In this document: piece after piece, positions 25,812 to 34,688 of the stretch | How the letters are laid out: each line of letters starts with the position of its first letter | How positions within the stretch are numbered: position 1 is the stretch's first letter | NCBI RefSeq assembly: GCF_904424705.1 | Contig: NZ_CAJGBF010000015.1 | Span: 1-64,000 of the forward strand | Origin: Rossellomorea arthrocnemi | GTDB taxonomy: Bacteria; Bacillota; Bacilli; Bacillales; Bacillaceae_B | Direction of reading: 5' to 3' | Length of the DNA: 64,000 nt | The notes under the pieces: model-generated | Told to the model about the DNA's origin: nothing | The model's database searches: none | What the model saw: only the letters and a program-made list of their open reading frames with translations | Position numbers and translations under genes: made by a program

Positions 25812-26813
25812 TTATTCCAGTAATCCTTTTTCTTTATAAAACTTTTTGGCTCCCGGGTGAAGAGGTGCTATGAGGCCCTTCGCCATCTCGTCCCGGTCAA
25901 CTTCTTTAAGGGGAGCGACTGCCACTGCATCCGTTCCTAAGTAATCATAGTAACGCTTTGTCAGGTCGTATACGGTGTCTTCGCTTAGATCTTTTGATAC
26001 GATCAGCATATTTTGAATCCCGACGGTTTCGACTTTTGAATCCAGGTTGTATTTCGCTTCGTCACCTGAATCAATGGTGAACGTTTTGTAGAATGGATAC
26101 TTCTCCATTAGCTTTTCAGCAAGATCTCCTTTGATTTCAACAAACGATACCTCATTTTGCTGCATAAGATCTGTAATATTACTGTTTGGTACTCCTGATG
26201 TGAAGAATGCAGCATCAAGCGTACCATTCTTCATTTCCTGTACTGAATCCGCGTACCCTGTATGGGTGACTTTTTCAAGGTCATCATACGTTAAGCCGGC
26301 AGCTTCCAAAACTTTCTTCGCACTTTGTTCCACACCGGAACCTACTTGACCGACGCCTACTTTCTTACCCTTTAAATCTTCAATACTTTTAATTCCGCTA
26401 TCAGACATCGCCACTACCTGAACCACGTTTTGATACATGCCTGCCAGTGCTTGAACGTCTACTTTACTGCCTTCGAATTGTCCTTTTCCTTCAACGGCAT
26501 CATATGCCACATCACTCATGACGATGGCCATTTGATTTAAACCGTCTGTAATGTTCTGGATATTGGCAACAGAAGCTCCAGTCGATTCTACTGTTACATT
26601 TCCGATGGAATCACTTTCTTCAAAAATAGGTTTTAACGATCCACCAATCGCATAATAAGCACCGGATGTTCCACCTGTCCCAAATACGACTGATTGGCTG
26701 GAAGAATCACCACCGCTGCCCGAATCGTCTCCACTTGCTCCATCACTGCCACAAGCAGCCAATAGGATGGAGACGATGGCTATTATTGAAATCCATTTGA
26801 ATTTTTTCATCAT
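25812..26813 (-). CDS. TAXI family TRAP solute-binding lipoprotein
   Basis: This 333-aa extracytoplasmic receptor feeds the fused TRAP permease. ATG with AGGAGG 5 nt upstream. The lipobox SILLAACG places it on the outer face of the membrane. The mature part starts with a Ser/Gly-rich linker, then the TAXI signature FGTGGTSGAYYAIGG and later LKGKKVGVGQVGSGVE. Length is normal for the family. First gene of the operon, with a cre site overlapping its promoter and a terminator separating it from the response regulator gene. Confidence 0.93.
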   Translation of the reverse strand: MMKKFKWISIIAIVSILLAACGSDGASGDDSGSGGDSSSQSVVFGTGGTSGAYYAIGGSLKPIFEESDSIGNVTVESTGASVANIQNITDGLNQMAIVMSDVAYDAVEGKGQFEGSKVDVQALAGMYQNVVQVVAMSDSGIKSIEDLKGKKVGVGQVGSGVEQSAKKVLEAAGLTYDDLEKVTHTGYADSVQEMKNGTLDAAFFTSGVPNSNITDLMQQNEVSFVEIKGDLAEKLMEKYPFYKTFTIDSGDEAKYNLDSKVETVGIQNMLIVSKDLSEDTVYDLTKRYYDYLGTDAVAVAPLKEVDRDEMAKGLIAPLHPGAKKFYKEKGLLE

Positions 26814-26843
26814 TTCGTCCTCCTTTGGTTTACCTGTATAATA

Positions 26844-26857
26844 TGGTAACGCTTACA
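26844..26857 (-). promoter_or_regulatory. cre (CcpA) site in TAXI-TRAP operon promoter
   Basis: On the minus strand TGTAAGCGTTACCA matches the cre consensus at every fixed position. A possible -10 (TATTAT) follows immediately, so CcpA bound here would block RNA polymerase. Carbon catabolite repression of the transporter is likely. Confidence 0.75.
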
Positions 26858-26921
26858 TATTAAAATTAGAATATTTAGAACTTAAAGGACGTTTTGGTCT
26901 TTTTGGTCTTAGTTTGAAAAT

Positions 26922-26957
26922 GAAAAATGGATAAGGCAAAAATACCTTATCCGTTTT
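26922..26957 (-). terminator. Terminator of the sensor-regulator pair
   Basis: GGATAAGG, loop, CCTTATCC followed on the minus strand by ATTTTTCATTTT. The stem includes the stop codon of the response regulator. Confidence 0.8.
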
Positions 26958-27642
26958 TCCACTGATAGCGATTGACCGGTCTCCCGATACCGCCATATTC
27001 AATTAATATAAGGACCCGGTCTGATTTCAGGAGGTAGTCTAAGTATCTCCGGGCGGTTACCCTGGCAATTCCGATTCCTTCCGCCGTCTCTTCAGCAGAC
27101 AGGGGGGTGGATTGATCGGATAGAAATTGAATGATTTGCTGAAGGGTTTGTGCGTTCAGTCCTTTCGGCAGTTCCACATTATGTTTGTCAACTCTGGAAG
27201 TAGCAATGCCTCCCAGGAGTTGATCTATCTCACGCTGTCCAATCATTCCTTCCCCTGATATTTGATGTTTAAATGCCCGATACTTTTCGAGAGCCTGTTT
27301 TAACCGTTCAAACTTGAACGGTTTGATGATGTAATCAACCACTCCCAATCGCATCATATCCCGGATGGTTTCTTTGTCTTGTGCTGCTGATATGACAATG
27401 ACATCCACGTCAGTGCCCTGATGCCGAAAAGCCTGTAAGGTTTCAATTCCGGTTTGTCTGGGCATGAAATTATCCAGAAGTACAAGATCAGGTTGGTGAG
27501 AAGAGACCTTTTCTGCGCCTTCTTGTCCGTTTCCGGCAATGGCACACACCGTAAATCCCGGTACCCGTTCAATGAACATCCGATTTACCTCCTGAACCAT
27601 CGGGTCATCCTCAATGAGGAGCACGTTTATTGGTTTCGTCAT
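26947..27642 (-). CDS. Response regulator, CitB/DctR/DcuR family
   Basis: This 231-aa cytosolic regulator is partner of the kinase just upstream. The ATG at 27642 (MTKPINVLLIEDDPMVQ) follows GGAGGG at 7 nt; the longer reading adds four residues without support. The receiver domain has EDD, phospho-acceptor LLDNFMP, and Lys in IIKPFKF. The C-terminal part (about 155-231) has a helix-turn-helix with EETAEGIGIARVTARRYLDYL, typical of the CitB/DcuR/DctR group that controls C4-dicarboxylate or citrate uptake. It overlaps the kinase gene by 32 nt. Likely target: the adjacent TAXI-TRAP operon. Confidence 0.88.
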   Translation of the reverse strand: MTKPINVLLIEDDPMVQEVNRMFIERVPGFTVCAIAGNGQEGAEKVSSHQPDLVLLDNFMPRQTGIETLQAFRHQGTDVDVIVISAAQDKETIRDMMRLGVVDYIIKPFKFERLKQALEKYRAFKHQISGEGMIGQREIDQLLGGIATSRVDKHNVELPKGLNAQTLQQIIQFLSDQSTPLSAEETAEGIGIARVTARRYLDYLLKSDRVLILIEYGGIGRPVNRYQWKNG

Positions 27643-29236
27643 AAGTGTTCCCTCCATTCATGGGAAAGGTAAGATGAAAAAGTGTTCCTTCCCCAGGTGT
27701 TGATTTTACTTTAATATGGCCGTTCGATTTCTTCACAATGCTGTGAATTAAGTAGAGTCCGATCCCCGATCCATCTGTTCCTTTGGTCGTAAATCCATTT
27801 TTAAATAACTGGGGTGTCTGTTCCTCGGATATCCCGATTCCATTATCCTCTATTTCGATATGGAATGTTTCCGGATCTTCTTTTAAATAGACATGGACAG
27901 TCTTTGAGTCTTCCTTTACTTCTTTTAAGGCATATAAACTATTTTCAATCAGATTTCCTAAGAGAATCACAAAATCATGTTCATCCAGGAGGGAAGGGAG
28001 GGAGGTAAGATAACTATCGGGATCAATTTGCACCCCTATTCCCAATTCCCGTCCGCGCCTGATTTTACCCAAAAGCAAACCTGTTAATCGATCAAGCTTG
28101 ATTCGTTCGGCTAAGAATACCGAGAGATCCTCTTCTTCCCGGGAAGAGTGGAAAATATAATCAAGAGCTTTCTCATTTTCTTCAAGTTGTATCAGGCCGG
28201 CGACGGTATGTAATGTATTCTGATGTTCATGGTTTTGTACTCTTAATGCCTCGACGAATTCTTTGACACCGGTCAGCTCTTCTGCAAGCTTGGTCATCTC
28301 TGTTCGATCCTGAAACACGGCAACGGCCCCCACCATATTTTCATTTACCAATATGGGAACCCTTGAACTAAGGATAATTCTGTTGTTTAAAGTCATCTCT
28401 TCATGATACACAGGTTCCCTGGTTCTCAGAACGTCAGGTAGTTTAAAGGATGGGAGTACTTCATGGATGGACTTTCCGGCCGAATTCCCTTTAATGAATA
28501 ATATTTCTTTCGCCTTTTCATTGAAGACGGTAATTTTCTGCTGATTATCAATTGCGATGATTCCTTCATTCATGGCTTGAAACGCAGCCGTACGTTCCAC
28601 AAGAAGTTTGCCGATTTCATGGGGCTCGAGCTGAAAGGTGTCTTTTTTGATTTGTCTCGCCAGCAACCAGGAACCCATCATTCCGAATAGAAGGGTGATC
28701 GCTCCTATAATCATCAATTCATTTTTTAGATTGCTCATAATATCAACGGTGGAAGGGAGAACAATACCTACAATGACTACACCGATTTGTTGATGATCAG
28801 GGTTCATGACAGGCACGAATCCTCTCACGGCTATGCCGATCTCTCCTTTAGCCGTTGAGACATAACTATGTTCGGCAAAGGCGGGACCTTCATCTTTCCC
28901 GGCGGATATGGTGCCGAGCTGTTCTTCGGACGGATGGGAGTAACGAATGCGATTCATGTTGAGCACAAGGATATAGTCCGATCCATTTACGGTCCTGATG
29001 TTTTCCACCACCGGCTGAATTTCCTTCCATCCCTGGGAATCTTCCAGGTGGCTTTGAACGGTAGGAAGGTTGGCTACTGTTCTGGCAGTAATAAGGGCCT
29101 GGTTCCCTAATTCCTCTTTTTTCATCTCAATCGCTTTTCCGACAAAAATAATAAATCCGATCAATAGGGCAAATAAGACAACTCCGAAGGATAATATTGT
29201 CATTTTCCAGCGAATAGGCATTTGTTTTCGATTCAT
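27611..29236 (-). CDS. Sensor histidine kinase, DcuS/CitA/DctS-like
   Basis: This 541-aa membrane kinase starts with MNRKQMPIRW behind AGGAAGG; the upstream in-frame extension to 29383 is not hydrophobic and overlaps the divergent promoter. Two transmembrane segments (about 10-35 and 170-195) flank a periplasmic sCache-type domain, followed by a PAS domain (about 215-320). The H-box QNHEHQNTLHTVAGL is the DcuS/CitA form. The N-box NLIENSLYAL, DNGIGI and GSGIGLYLI complete the ATPase. Divergent from a DctP-like binding protein gene, mirroring B. subtilis dctB-dctS-dctR. Confidence 0.9.
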   Translation of the reverse strand: MNRKQMPIRWKMTILSFGVVLFALLIGFIIFVGKAIEMKKEELGNQALITARTVANLPTVQSHLEDSQGWKEIQPVVENIRTVNGSDYILVLNMNRIRYSHPSEEQLGTISAGKDEGPAFAEHSYVSTAKGEIGIAVRGFVPVMNPDHQQIGVVIVGIVLPSTVDIMSNLKNELMIIGAITLLFGMMGSWLLARQIKKDTFQLEPHEIGKLLVERTAAFQAMNEGIIAIDNQQKITVFNEKAKEILFIKGNSAGKSIHEVLPSFKLPDVLRTREPVYHEEMTLNNRIILSSRVPILVNENMVGAVAVFQDRTEMTKLAEELTGVKEFVEALRVQNHEHQNTLHTVAGLIQLEENEKALDYIFHSSREEEDLSVFLAERIKLDRLTGLLLGKIRRGRELGIGVQIDPDSYLTSLPSLLDEHDFVILLGNLIENSLYALKEVKEDSKTVHVYLKEDPETFHIEIEDNGIGISEEQTPQLFKNGFTTKGTDGSGIGLYLIHSIVKKSNGHIKVKSTPGEGTLFHLTFPMNGGNTYDETNKRAPH

Positions 29237-29311
29237 TCTGAATATTCCTTCCTCTTTATTCAAAGTTATTGTACCATTTTTACTAGAATCTGAAAGAGGA
29301 GGGTTCCGCTG

Positions 29312-30367
29312 ATGAGAACCTTTTTGTTCATCGGTTTGTTTATCCTGACAGGGATTGTGACCGCCTATGTGGTTGGGTTTCAATCACGGGATGGATTTTC
29401 CGCAGAGTATGACGATGATCAAGAAAAGATGAGGGATCAAATTGTCATCAAGGTGAGTCATGTCGTGTCGGAAAATACCCCTAAAGGAAAAGCAGTCAGG
29501 CGGTTTAAAGCTCTTGTAGAAGAGAATACGAGGGGAAAAGTGAAAGTGGAAATCTATCCGAACGGATCACTTTATACGGATATCAGTGAATGGAATGCCC
29601 TTAAGAATAATAATGTTCAAATGATCATTCCGGCCACATCCAAAGTTTCTCAGTACGTTCCTGAGTTTGGACTATTTGATTTACCCTTTGCTTTTACTAG
29701 TTATAGCCAGGTTCAACAAGCTTTTGAAGGGGAAATTGGAGAGTATTTACTCGAAAAAGCAGAAAAACGTGAACATATCAAGGGTGTCACCTTTTGGTAT
29801 AACGGATTTAAACAAATGACGAATAGCAAACGTCCTTTAATAACTCCCACTGACTTTAATCGGTTACACTTTCGAACAATGCCAAGTGAAGTCATAAAGA
29901 AACAATACCAAATGATGGGGGCGGCTGTAAGTGATCTCCCATTTAATAAAACCTATGAAAATCTGGATGTAGGCTTTATTGATGGACAGGAAAATACGAT
30001 CTCCAATATATACTCTAAGAAACTCTATGATCATCAATCCTATCTTACCGTCAGTAACCACTCGTACTTGGGATATGTCGTGTTAATGAATGAAGAATTT
30101 TGGAGTGAATTACCTGAAGAGTACCAGAAAGAAATTAATGAGGCTATGGGTCAAACTACAGACTGGATCCGCCGTCATTCTATAGAAATGAATGACGAGC
30201 AAATGCGTGAACTAAAGAGAAACACCGATTTGGATATTCATATTCTGCTGAATTCAGAGAAAGAAGAGTGGAAGGAGGAGCTTTCTCCTTTGTATGAGGA
30301 ATATGAAGATGTCTTTGGTGAGGAATTGATGGGGGAAATTAGTGAAATAAACGGGAGACCAAAGTAA
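29312..30367 (+). CDS. DctP/DctB-type TRAP substrate-binding protein, probable co-sensor
   Basis: This 351-aa exported protein has an N-terminal hydrophobic segment without a lipobox Cys. The body is DctP-type: VIKVSHVVSENTPKGKAVRRF, YPNGSLYTD, FRTMPSEV, and GFIDGQENTISNIYSKK. No DctQM-type permease lies beside it; the nearby TRAP permease is of TAXI type with its own receptor. In B. subtilis the DctB protein serves as a periplasmic co-sensor for the kinase DctS. The divergent placement next to a DctS-like kinase makes the same role likely here. Start ATG with AGAGGAGG upstream. Confidence 0.85.
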   Translation: MRTFLFIGLFILTGIVTAYVVGFQSRDGFSAEYDDDQEKMRDQIVIKVSHVVSENTPKGKAVRRFKALVEENTRGKVKVEIYPNGSLYTDISEWNALKNNNVQMIIPATSKVSQYVPEFGLFDLPFAFTSYSQVQQAFEGEIGEYLLEKAEKREHIKGVTFWYNGFKQMTNSKRPLITPTDFNRLHFRTMPSEVIKKQYQMMGAAVSDLPFNKTYENLDVGFIDGQENTISNIYSKKLYDHQSYLTVSNHSYLGYVVLMNEEFWSELPEEYQKEINEAMGQTTDWIRRHSIEMNDEQMRELKRNTDLDIHILLNSEKEEWKEELSPLYEEYEDVFGEELMGEISEINGRPK

Positions 30368-30484
30368 CGTCTGCCGTTCTTCATTTAAAGGGATATGAAA
30401 TTAGGATCCTTTTGTCCATGAGTAGGGGGATACAACTTGAGGAATTGTTCGTTAAAGGGGAAAGAGTGGGTAAGATGTATAAGA

Positions 30485-30787
30485 TTATTGCTCCATCCCC
30501 ACCCGCCGCTTTACTTTATGAAGATCTTTCTTGTGATCCCAGTTTTCTTTCACTAAAATCGTGATGTTATCTTGGGTGTCCTGCTGGTTTTCTTCGAGTA
30601 CTGTCATTCTGGATTCGAATTTGTCCATGCGGTTTTCGAGCTTGTCCATACGATTTTCTAACCCGTCCATGCGTGTCTCCAGACCATCCATGCGGTTCTC
30701 CAATCTTTCAAAGCTGGTATTCACATTTGATTCAAAACGAGTCATTTGATCCTGTAATTCTCTTATGGCTTGTAGAATCTGATCCAT
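30485..30787 (-). CDS. Small coiled-coil protein with heptad repeats
   Basis: This 100-aa protein of unknown function starts at MDQILQAIRELQDQ, with AAGGAG upstream. Residues about 25-60 are near-identical 7-residue units (RLENRMDGLETRMDGLENRM, KLENRMDKFESRM), forming a long coiled coil. Such small t-SNARE-like proteins are common in Bacillus and unassigned. The ORF extends upstream to 30940 but that part looks non-coding. It is divergent from ppaC. Confidence 0.65.
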   Translation of the reverse strand: MDQILQAIRELQDQMTRFESNVNTSFERLENRMDGLETRMDGLENRMDKLENRMDKFESRMTVLEENQQDTQDNITILVKENWDHKKDLHKVKRRVGMEQ

Positions 30788-30964
30788 AGTAGTTGTCATC
30801 TCCTTGTCTATCCAGTATAACACAGAATCTGGGAATATTACCTTCACAATCACTGGAAAAAATCTTCCCCAAACATACGGTTTTGCTAATAAATATGGTA
30901 ATATAAGAAAATGTAAAGAGTGAAAAATCACGTAACACATTACATAGAGTTAGGAGAATGAACA

Positions 30965-31894
30965 ATGAGTAAAACATTAATTTTCGGACACAAAAACCCG
31001 GACACAGATACAATTACATCTGCACTCGTTTATGCTGATTTGAAATCAAAGATCGGCATGGATGTTGAGCCTGTACGTTTAGGTGAAGTGAACGGTGAAA
31101 CCCAATATGCCCTTGATTACTTTAAGGTCGATGCACCGCGCTTAGTCGAGAAGGTTGCGGCTGAGACGGATACAGTCATCCTTGTGGATCACAACGAGCG
31201 TCAGCAAAGCGCAGAAGACATCGAGGAAGTACGCGTTCTTGAAGTCATCGACCACCACCGTATCGCAAATTTTGAAACAGCAGATCCTCTATACTACCGT
31301 GCTGAGCCGGTTGGTTGTACGGCAACGATCTTAAACAAGATCTATAAGGAAAAAGGAGTAGAGGTTACGAAGGAAATGGCTGGACTGATGCTTTCAGCGA
31401 TTATCTCTGATTCTCTACTATTTAAATCTCCGACATGCACGGACGAAGATGTAGCAGCAGCCAATGAACTGGCTGACATTGCAGGAGTTGACCCGCAAGT
31501 GTACGGTTTGGAAATGCTGAAAGCAGGCGCGAACATGAGCACAAAATCAGTGGCTGAACTTGTGACCCTTGATGCGAAAGAATTCTCCATGGGTAATGCA
31601 AAGGTGGAAGTGGCTCAAATCAACGTTGTCGATACGAATGATGTATTCGGACGACAGTCTGAAGTGGAAGCAGCCATGGAAACGATGATCACGGAAAAAG
31701 GACTGGATCTATTCCTTCTTGTGGTTACGGACATTTTAGAAAACGACTCTACGGCGTTGGCACTTGGAAGCAAAGCGGCTGAAGTTGAGAAAGCATTCAA
31801 CGTGACGCTTCAAAATAATACGGCATTGTTAAAAGGTGTTGTATCTCGTAAGAAGCAGATCGTGCCTGTGTTGACGGATGCGATGAAATCATAA
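30965..31894 (+). CDS. ppaC: Manganese-dependent inorganic pyrophosphatase
   Basis: This 309-aa cytosolic family II pyrophosphatase hydrolyses PPi to drive biosynthesis. DHH-superfamily metal motifs are clear: GHKNPDTDT near the N-terminus, VDHNERQQ, and IDHHRIANF; the C-terminal DHHA2 domain contains SRKKQIVP with the substrate-binding Arg/Lys. Length equals B. subtilis PpaC. ATG with a ribosome site TTAGGAG. Single gene with terminator. Confidence 0.97.
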   Translation: MSKTLIFGHKNPDTDTITSALVYADLKSKIGMDVEPVRLGEVNGETQYALDYFKVDAPRLVEKVAAETDTVILVDHNERQQSAEDIEEVRVLEVIDHHRIANFETADPLYYRAEPVGCTATILNKIYKEKGVEVTKEMAGLMLSAIISDSLLFKSPTCTDEDVAAANELADIAGVDPQVYGLEMLKAGANMSTKSVAELVTLDAKEFSMGNAKVEVAQINVVDTNDVFGRQSEVEAAMETMITEKGLDLFLLVVTDILENDSTALALGSKAAEVEKAFNVTLQNNTALLKGVVSRKKQIVPVLTDAMKS

Positions 31895-31897
31895 AGG

Positions 31898-31929
31898 GGA
31901 AGGAGCAGTCTTTGGGCTGCTTCTTTTTT
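31898..31929 (+). terminator. Terminator of ppaC
   Basis: AAGGAGCAG and CTGCTTCTTTTTT form a short stem with a T-run directly after the stop. Confidence 0.85.
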
Positions 31930-31980
31930 ATTATAAGGGTGTTAGCGAGATAATCTTTTATTCAAAGGGAGTCGTTTTAG

Positions 31981-32367
31981 ATGAAATTCAAAAAAATCCA
32001 TCACATTGCTATTATTTGCTCGGATTATGCCAGGTCTAAAGACTTTTATGTCAATAAACTTGGGTTTGGTGTAAAGGAAGAGGTTTACAGAGAAGAAAGA
32101 GCTTCCTATAAGCTAGATCTAACACTAAACGGTGAATATATAATCGAACTCTTTTCGTTCCCCGGAGCACCTATACGGCCGAGTTATCCGGAAGCTCAAG
32201 GGCTTCGCCATTTAGCGTTTGAAGTGGAAGATATAGAAGAGTCCGTAAAGGAGTTAAATCAAAAAGGAATTGAAACGGAAGAAATAAGGTTAGATCCGTA
32301 TACCCATAAACAGTTCACGTTTTTTGAAGATCCGGATGGACTGCCATTGGAGGTATATGAAAACTGA
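31981..32367 (+). CDS. VOC family (glyoxalase/bleomycin resistance fold) protein
   Basis: This 128-aa single-module vicinal-oxygen-chelate protein starts MKFKKIHHIAIICSDYARSKDFY, with metal ligands His in KIHHIAI, Glu in IIELF, His in LRHLAFEV and Glu in LPLEVYEN. Closest in form to the YaeR/SMU508-like lyases of unknown substrate. ATG 9 nt after GGGAG. Stand-alone gene; a dispersed GAGGTCCGTCCCTC motif begins 2 nt after its stop. Confidence 0.85.
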   Translation: MKFKKIHHIAIICSDYARSKDFYVNKLGFGVKEEVYREERASYKLDLTLNGEYIIELFSFPGAPIRPSYPEAQGLRHLAFEVEDIEESVKELNQKGIETEEIRLDPYTHKQFTFFEDPDGLPLEVYEN

Positions 32368-32369
32368 CA

Positions 32370-32383
32370 GAGGTCCGTCCCTC
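32370..32383. repeat. GAGGTCCGTCCCTC motif after VOC gene
   Basis: Exact copy of the dispersed 14-bp motif, adjacent to the duplicated leader of the first HTH-TPR regulator. Confidence 0.9.
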
Positions 32384-32444
32384 AAAAAAAGAGCACTTCC
32401 CATTAAGAGAAGTGCTTTCCAAAGGTATTGTAATTTGTCGTTAA
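32384..32444 (+). repeat. Duplicated hairpin leader, copy 1
   Basis: An A-run, the stem AGCACTTC/GAAGTGCT, and the block AAAGGTATTGTAATTTGTCG recur before the next regulator gene at 33483-33543. Read on the minus strand the hairpin plus A-run would be an intrinsic terminator; on the plus strand it is a leader structure. Confidence 0.85.
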
Positions 32445-32587
32445 GATTATTAAAACATAGATTTGAAATGTATGTATTGACGACCAGAGTCTATTTGAGC
32501 AAAATTAAGGTATTTTACCTAAGAAAATTGCTTGGATTCTGATAATATATAAATATATTAATATTTTGCAGGATAGGGGGATTGATA

Positions 32588-33505
32588 GTGAATTATTCGA
32601 TTATTGGGACCAAGATAAGGGAAGTGAGGAAGGCTATCGGGTTAACTCAAGGTGAATTAGCCGATGGAATCTGCACTCAGGCTTTGATTAGCAGAATGGA
32701 GAAAGGAGATATTTATCCCAGTGCTACCTCCCTCTATCAGATTTCAACAAAACTCGGGGTGGATGTAAACTACTTTTTTGAAATCGGAATGACTCCCCGT
32801 CTTGATTACATTCAAGAAGTGGAAAGACAACTTCGTAAATTACGGATTAAACATCAATATATTGAAATGATGGAAATGGTAAAAAACGAAGAGAATAATC
32901 CATTATTCAAGGACAATGCAAATGCTCAACTACTTTGTTGGCACAAGGGAATCTATCAATTTGAAGTTATAAAAGATCAAGATACTGCCTTTGACCTTTT
33001 ACAGAAGGCATTTCAACTGACAGCTGACAGTAAAAAAGCATTTTCAGAGAGAGAAATGGAAATCCTTCTCACACTAGGTGCTTTTCATTTCAGTAATGAA
33101 AATTATCAAAAGTCCCTCTGTTATTATTCTGAAGTAAAGACTGCATTATCTACTGGAGATTGGCTGCAGGATAAATCTATCAAAACCAGACTCCTATATA
33201 ACATTGCAAGAGTACACACAAGACTTGGAGATTACGAGGAATCCATTCAATATTGTAAAAAGGCAATAAAATGGATTATTAAAGAAGAGCATATGTATGG
33301 GTTTGCTCAACTCCATTACCATTTAGGATATAACTTTGAGCTTAAAGGTGAGTATGAAGAAGCTCTTCCCTATTTTGAAAAAGCAGCCACTTTTTTTGAA
33401 ATTCAAAATAATTTAGAATTTGTCCGATTTATTAGAGGGAAAATAGAACAACTTAGGATTGAAGCAGGAAAAACATCTTCCCAAAAAAAGAGCACTTCCC
33501 ACTAG
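32588..33505 (+). CDS. HTH-TPR transcriptional regulator (RNPP/PlcR-like), paralog 1
   Basis: This 305-aa protein starts at GTG (MNYSIIGTKIREVRKAIGL), with GGATAGGGGG 7 nt upstream; the TTG at 32582 is too near that site. An N-terminal XRE helix-turn-helix (about 8-62; LTQGELADGICTQALISRME, GVDVNYFF) is followed by TPR-like helices to the end (for example RLLYNIARVHTRLGDYEESI, YHLGYNFELKGEYEEALPYF). This layout is that of RNPP peptide-responsive regulators. No signal-peptide-bearing pheromone gene is seen directly downstream. A closely similar paralog follows. Confidence 0.8.
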   Translation: MNYSIIGTKIREVRKAIGLTQGELADGICTQALISRMEKGDIYPSATSLYQISTKLGVDVNYFFEIGMTPRLDYIQEVERQLRKLRIKHQYIEMMEMVKNEENNPLFKDNANAQLLCWHKGIYQFEVIKDQDTAFDLLQKAFQLTADSKKAFSEREMEILLTLGAFHFSNENYQKSLCYYSEVKTALSTGDWLQDKSIKTRLLYNIARVHTRLGDYEESIQYCKKAIKWIIKEEHMYGFAQLHYHLGYNFELKGEYEEALPYFEKAATFFEIQNNLEFVRFIRGKIEQLRIEAGKTSSQKKSTSH

Positions 33506-33543
33506 GAGAAGTGCCATCAAAAGGTATTGTAATTTGTCGTTAA
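33483..33543 (+). repeat. Duplicated hairpin leader, copy 2
   Basis: Second copy of the leader at 32384-32444, beginning inside the last codons of regulator 1. It keeps AAAAAAAGAGCACTTCCCA, the GAAGTGC arm and the block AAAGGTATTGTAATTTGTCG. About 138 nt separate it from regulator 2, compared with 144 nt for copy 1. Confidence 0.85.
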
Positions 33544-33680
33544 CTATATTTAACCATAATGAGGAATTCCATGTAAAAGCATCCTCGGTCAGTGAGCTGA
33601 GACAGAATCGGTTTTCTCTGCTTAATCGACATGTTCTCTGGAAAAATATAAAGATATTAATATATTGAGGAGGTGGGGGT

Positions 33681-34574
33681 TTGGATTACTCAATCATTGG
33701 TAAAAAGATAAAGGAGTTAAGGAAGGCTGTTGGGTTAACGCAAGGTGATTTAGCTGAAGGGATTTGTACACAAGCTCTGGTCAGCCGCATGGAAAAAGGA
33801 GACATTTATCCAAGTGCCACGGCTCTTTATCAAATTTCTGAAAAACTTGGGGTAGATGTAAACTACTTCTTTGAAATCGGAACAACCCCACGACTGGACT
33901 ATGTGAAGGAAGTCGAGCGCCAATTGAGATACTTCAGAGTGAGGTTAATGTACGATGAAATGATTGAAATGGTAAGGACAGAAGAGAAGAATCCCCTCTT
34001 TTTTCGAAATGAAGCCAATCTGCAACTGTTATACTGGCATAAAAGTATTCACATATTTGAAGTGGAAAAGGACCAGGAGGCAGGATTAGCTCTTTTAGAA
34101 AAGGCACTTTCACTCACTATGAATGAAAAGCGGGCACTGACAGAGAGAGAAATAGAAATACATATGACACTGGGGGCTTTCGAATTCGGAAGGGGAAATT
34201 TAGAGAAGTCTTTGGAGTTATATGAGGAAGTTAGCTCAGCCCTGCAATTTAGTGCGCAACTTCATGATAAATCCATAAAAACGAGATTACTTTATAATAT
34301 TGCCCGTACTTTAACCAGGTTAGGAAAGTATAAAGAGTCGAATTCCTACTGCGATCAGGCGATTAAATGGTGTTTGGAAGAGGAACATTTATTTGGCCTT
34401 GGTGAGCTTTATTATCATACTGGGTACAATTATGAACTAGAGGGAGAATATAAAAAAGCTTTATCTTACATCGATAAAGCCATATTGATATTTGATATGT
34501 ATAAAGATAATCGCTACCGTCAGTATCTTCAAAAAAAGCAAGATGATATTTCAAAAAAAATAGGAATCTTATGA
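33681..34574 (+). CDS. HTH-TPR transcriptional regulator (RNPP/PlcR-like), paralog 2
   Basis: This 297-aa protein starts at TTG (MDYSIIGKKIKELRKAVGL) behind GGAGGTGGGGG. The helix-turn-helix is nearly identical to paralog 1 (LTQGDLAEGICTQALVSRME), with the same GVDVNYFFEIG-TPRLDY hinge. TPR helices follow (RLLYNIARTLTRLGKYKESN, YHTGYNYELEGEYKKALSYI). The two proteins are alike along the whole length, showing a tandem gene duplication that included the leader. AT-rich palindromic stretches (ATATTAATAT) lie just before both genes and could be autoregulatory sites. Confidence 0.8.
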   Translation: MDYSIIGKKIKELRKAVGLTQGDLAEGICTQALVSRMEKGDIYPSATALYQISEKLGVDVNYFFEIGTTPRLDYVKEVERQLRYFRVRLMYDEMIEMVRTEEKNPLFFRNEANLQLLYWHKSIHIFEVEKDQEAGLALLEKALSLTMNEKRALTEREIEIHMTLGAFEFGRGNLEKSLELYEEVSSALQFSAQLHDKSIKTRLLYNIARTLTRLGKYKESNSYCDQAIKWCLEEEHLFGLGELYYHTGYNYELEGEYKKALSYIDKAILIFDMYKDNRYRQYLQKKQDDISKKIGIL

Positions 34575-34591
34575 AATAACCTCCTCATTGG

Positions 34592-34629
34592 AGCTTCATG
34601 ATACCTTAATGGGTTCGTGAAGCTTTTTT
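34592..34629 (+). terminator. Terminator of regulator 2
   Basis: AGCTTCATGA and TCGTGAAGCT pair over 10 bp, then TTTTTT. Confidence 0.9.
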
Positions 34630-34688
34630 ATTTCATACATCTTGCATGTCCTTCATAAAGATAAATGTAGAGGAGGAGTGTTGGATGT

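Noticed and set aside
32324-33668. Two small ORFs (32324-32542, 33459-33668) with similar peptides
   Set aside because: They are alike only because the DNA leader is duplicated (shared KKRALP and RYCNLSL); no ribosome sites, and one overlaps the end of regulator 1.
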